Assembly (NCBI RefSeq): GCF_011516635.5
Contig: NZ_CP096255.1
Coordinates: 5,082,501-5,146,500 of the forward strand
DNA from: Bradyrhizobium barranii subsp. apii
GTDB taxonomy: Bacteria; Pseudomonadota; Alphaproteobacteria; Rhizobiales; Xanthobacteraceae
Direction of reading: 5' to 3'
DNA: 64,000 nt
Positions 60,643 to 64,000 of the stretch are shown one piece after another (the stretch's first letter is position 1; every line of letters starts with the position of its first letter). A program made the translations under genes and the position numbers. The notes under the pieces were generated by a model, which was given only the letters and a program-made list of their open reading frames with translations, was not told where the DNA came from and did not search any database.

Positions 60643-62010
60643 ATGACCGCCCGTTCCAGCCTCACGATCGTACTCGCCGCCGGCGAAGGCACGCGCATGC
60701 GATCGAACCTGCCGAAAGTGCTGCATCCGGTCGCCCACCAGAGCCTGCTCGCGCACGTGCTCGCCGCCACACCGAAGGGAACCGGCACCTCGCTCGCCGT
60801 CGTGATCGGCCCCGACCATCAGGCGGGCGGGGACGAGGCGAAACGTATCCGTCCCGATGCGCTCACCTTCGTGCAGGCAGAACGGCTCGGCACCGCGCAT
60901 GCGGTGCTGGCGGCGCGCGAGGCGATTGCGCGGGGCGCCGACGATCTGCTGATTGCCTTCGGCGACACGCCGCTGATCTCGGCCGAGACCTTTGCGCGGC
61001 TGCGCGCGCCGCTCGCGAAGGGCGCAGCAATCGCCGCGCTCGGCTTTCGCGCCGCCGATCCCACCGGCTATGGCCGCTTCATCGTCGAGGGCGACCGTCT
61101 GGTCGCGATCCGCGAGCATGCCGATGCCAGCGCGGAAGAGCGCAAGATCGATCTGTGCAATGCCGGCCTGATGGCGATCGACGGGCGCCGTGCACTCGCG
61201 ATCCTCGACAAGATCGGCAATGCGAATTCGAAGGGCGAGTATTATCTGACCGACGCGGTCGGCGTCGTTCGTGAACAGGGATGGGAGGCCGTCGTGATCG
61301 AGACCAGCGAGGACGAGGTGCGCGGCATCAACACCAAGGCGCAGCTCGCGGAGGCCGAAGGCGTGATGCAGGCGCGCTTGCGCAAAGCGGCGATGGAAGC
61401 AGGCGTCACGCTGATCGCGCCCGAGACCGTTTATCTGTCCGCCGATACCGTGTTCGGCAATGACGTCACCATCGAGCCGTTCGTGGTGATCGGTCCGGGC
61501 GTGTCGATCGCCGACGGCACGGTGATCCATTCCTTCTCGCATATCGTGCAGACCACGCTCGGCAAGAACGTCTCGATCGGCCCCTATGCGCGGCTGCGAC
61601 CCGGCACCTCGCTCGGCGACGGCGCGCGGATCGGCAATTTCGTCGAGACCAAGGCCGCGACGCTGGAGGCCGGCGTCAAGGTCAACCATCTCTCCTACAT
61701 TGGTGACGCCACCATCGGCGCCAATTCCAACATCGGCGCCGGCACCATCACCTGCAACTACGACGGCTTCAAGAAGCACAAGACGATCATCGGGCAGGGT
61801 GCCTTCGTGGGCACCAACTCTTCTCTCGTCGCGCCCGTGAAGATCGGCAACGGCGCCTATATCGGCTCGGGCTCGGTGATCACGCGCGATGTGCCCGACG
61901 ACGCCATGGCGCTGGAGCGCAACCAGCAGACCATCAGGGAAGGCGGCGCCGCGCGCTATCGCGAGATGAAGACCGGCGGCAAGAAGCCGGAAAAGAAGCC
62001 GGAGAACTGA
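60643..62010 (+). CDS. glmU: Bifunctional UDP-GlcNAc pyrophosphorylase / glucosamine-1-phosphate acetyltransferase
   Basis: A 455-residue enzyme that makes UDP-N-acetylglucosamine for peptidoglycan and LPS. The uridylyltransferase domain has LAAGEGTRMRSNLPKVLHPV at the N-terminus. The C-terminal left-handed beta-helix has hexapeptide repeats (VSIADGTVIHSFSHI; GDGARIGNFVETKAATLEAG) and the acetyltransferase site (NYDGFKKHKTIIGQGAFVGT). AGGATTTCG precedes the ATG at 60643; starting at 60625 would add six residues. glmS follows within 650 bp on the same strand. Confidence 0.96.
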   Translation: MTARSSLTIVLAAGEGTRMRSNLPKVLHPVAHQSLLAHVLAATPKGTGTSLAVVIGPDHQAGGDEAKRIRPDALTFVQAERLGTAHAVLAAREAIARGADDLLIAFGDTPLISAETFARLRAPLAKGAAIAALGFRAADPTGYGRFIVEGDRLVAIREHADASAEERKIDLCNAGLMAIDGRRALAILDKIGNANSKGEYYLTDAVGVVREQGWEAVVIETSEDEVRGINTKAQLAEAEGVMQARLRKAAMEAGVTLIAPETVYLSADTVFGNDVTIEPFVVIGPGVSIADGTVIHSFSHIVQTTLGKNVSIGPYARLRPGTSLGDGARIGNFVETKAATLEAGVKVNHLSYIGDATIGANSNIGAGTITCNYDGFKKHKTIIGQGAFVGTNSSLVAPVKIGNGAYIGSGSVITRDVPDDAMALERNQQTIREGGAARYREMKTGGKKPEKKPEN

Positions 62011-62022
62011 GCGCCAACTGCC

Positions 62023-62109
62023 GTGTCCTCTCGCTTTGTGCGCGATCTCTTCAGTTTTCTGATCGACACATTCGTCACGGGGATGGGGCGACTGCTGCTG
62101 CGGGAGTGA
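62023..62109 (+). CDS. Tiny ORF, 28 aa, after glmU
   Basis: GTG start, MSSRFVRDLFSFLIDTFVTG continuing MGRLLLRE. Its stop overlaps the next tiny frame as GTGA. No ribosome site of note. Possibly a leader or chance frame. Confidence 0.25.
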   Translation: MSSRFVRDLFSFLIDTFVTGMGRLLLRE

Positions 62110-62207
62110 ACGAGTACGATCCGCCCGAGATTTTGGCCCTCGTCATCGGGCTGGCGTTCTGGGCGCTCCTCATTTCCCTCGTCTGGGCCGTGAAGCTGGG
62201 GTGGTAG
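62106..62207 (+). CDS. Tiny membrane peptide, 33 aa
   Basis: GTG start with CGGGAG directly upstream: MNEYDPPEILALVIGLAFWA, then LLISLVWAVKLGW. One clear membrane helix. It overlaps the preceding tiny frame by 4 bases and may be translated together with it. Confidence 0.35.
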   Translation: MNEYDPPEILALVIGLAFWALLISLVWAVKLGW

Positions 62208-62216
62208 GGCGCGCCG

Positions 62217-62435
62217 CTATTCGTCGTCGGAGAATTCCGAGAAGATCGCGCGCGTCAGGCGCCAGCCGCGCGGCTTTGCCCGTTTCGCAGGTTCTCCGGC
62301 GGCGTGCTTGACGAAGACGGGCTTGCTTTCCTTGCCGCGCTGGGGCGGCGGCCAATGCGCAAGGTGCGTGCCAGTGGTCTCGCTGGCGCGCAAGAACGTC
62401 GATGACAGACCTTTGCGGTCGGATGAGCCTTTCAT
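62217..62435 (-). CDS. Small basic protein, 72 aa
   Basis: MKGSSDRKGLSSTFLRASET with an AGGAGA site before the ATG; the rest is basic (PPPQRGKESKPVFVKHAAGE; RAKPRGWRLTRAIFSEFSDD). The RxLTRAIFSEFSDDE ending looks conserved. Function unknown. Opposite to glmU and glmS, between them. Confidence 0.6.
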   Translation of the reverse strand: MKGSSDRKGLSSTFLRASETTGTHLAHWPPPQRGKESKPVFVKHAAGEPAKRAKPRGWRLTRAIFSEFSDDE

Positions 62436-62655
62436 GGCCTTATTCTCCTGTCCCGGAATCGTTGGCCAAACTTGTTGACAAGGAGTTAATGCGCGCGGTT
62501 TAAGGCCGGCCAATTCGACGCAGTCGAAGCCGGATGCGAAACGGTGCTGTCTCAATCAGCAATAATTATTGAGTATCTGGTTCCTTAGGAACTTCGCTAA
62601 AGACCGAGCGGATCGTTTAGGCGATTTTTCGACGATTTGGGGGATATTGATCCGC

Positions 62656-64000
<1,345 letters not shown>

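Noticed and set aside
60523..61779. 418-codon open frame antisense to glmU
   Set aside because: GlmU motifs are on the plus strand; no motif in the antisense frame.
62440..62655. glmS ribozyme or riboswitch upstream of glmS
   Set aside because: No sign of the conserved ribozyme core; it is a Gram-positive element and not expected here.

Overview
The window looks like a chromosomal segment of a Bradyrhizobium-type alphaproteobacterium. Evidence: GC-rich codon use, several Omp25/Omp31-type porins, an ndvB/ndvC-type cyclic beta-(1,3),(1,6)-glucan locus, alphaproteobacterial LexA boxes (GTTC-N7-GTTC type) in front of uvrA and ssb, and many small secreted proteins of the kind common in this genus. 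I see no insertion sequence, prophage, CRISPR array or rRNA operon. One tRNA gene (Lys, UUU) is present.

Layout. 0-1.5 kb: the start of a nucleoside hydrolase (cut by the window edge), a HAD phosphatase, a DUF433 remnant and a small conserved protein. 1.5-8.3 kb: uvrA and ssb, both with SOS boxes, separated by three porin genes. 8.5-13.3 kb: a DUF2306 membrane protein, gyrA (TTG start), and a PepSY membrane protein with a tiny partner. 13.3-18.3 kb: a TonB-dependent receptor broken by three frameshifts, kup and a small secreted protein. 18.6-29.1 kb: a housekeeping run (coaD, two cyclophilins, queA, asd, tgt, cysK) interrupted by a PepSY protein, a TetR regulator and a patatin lipoprotein gene with a damaged signal sequence. 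29.1-34.7 kb: a polar amino-acid ABC transporter, an FAD-dependent N-methyl amino-acid oxidase and a divergent LysR regulator, which read as one uptake and catabolism unit. 34.8-46.6 kb: a metacaspase-like protein, a DMT transporter, a Rid-family protein, secreted proteins, a formyltransferase, acetoacetyl-CoA synthetase, a fourth porin, an AI-2E-type permease and a NUDIX protein. 46.7-53.2 kb: a gene-poor accessory stretch with small lineage-type proteins, a duplicated 56-aa gene, a 14-bp tandem repeat, decayed genes and the tRNA. 53.2-59 kb: the ndv glucan locus. 59-64 kb: a coiled-coil membrane protein, glmU and glmS (cut by the window edge).

The most interesting signal is upstream of asd. 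A 23-codon open frame contains eight threonine codons. It is followed by a segment complementary to the rising arm of a terminator hairpin, and then by the terminator with its U-run, just before asd. This is the arrangement expected for ribosome-mediated transcription attenuation by threonine. Other points worth checking are a tgt gene whose product lacks the usual zinc cysteines, a perfect 10-bp inverted repeat before the NUDIX gene, an ICE-like palindrome before the broken receptor gene, and a shared promoter motif next to the TetR gene.
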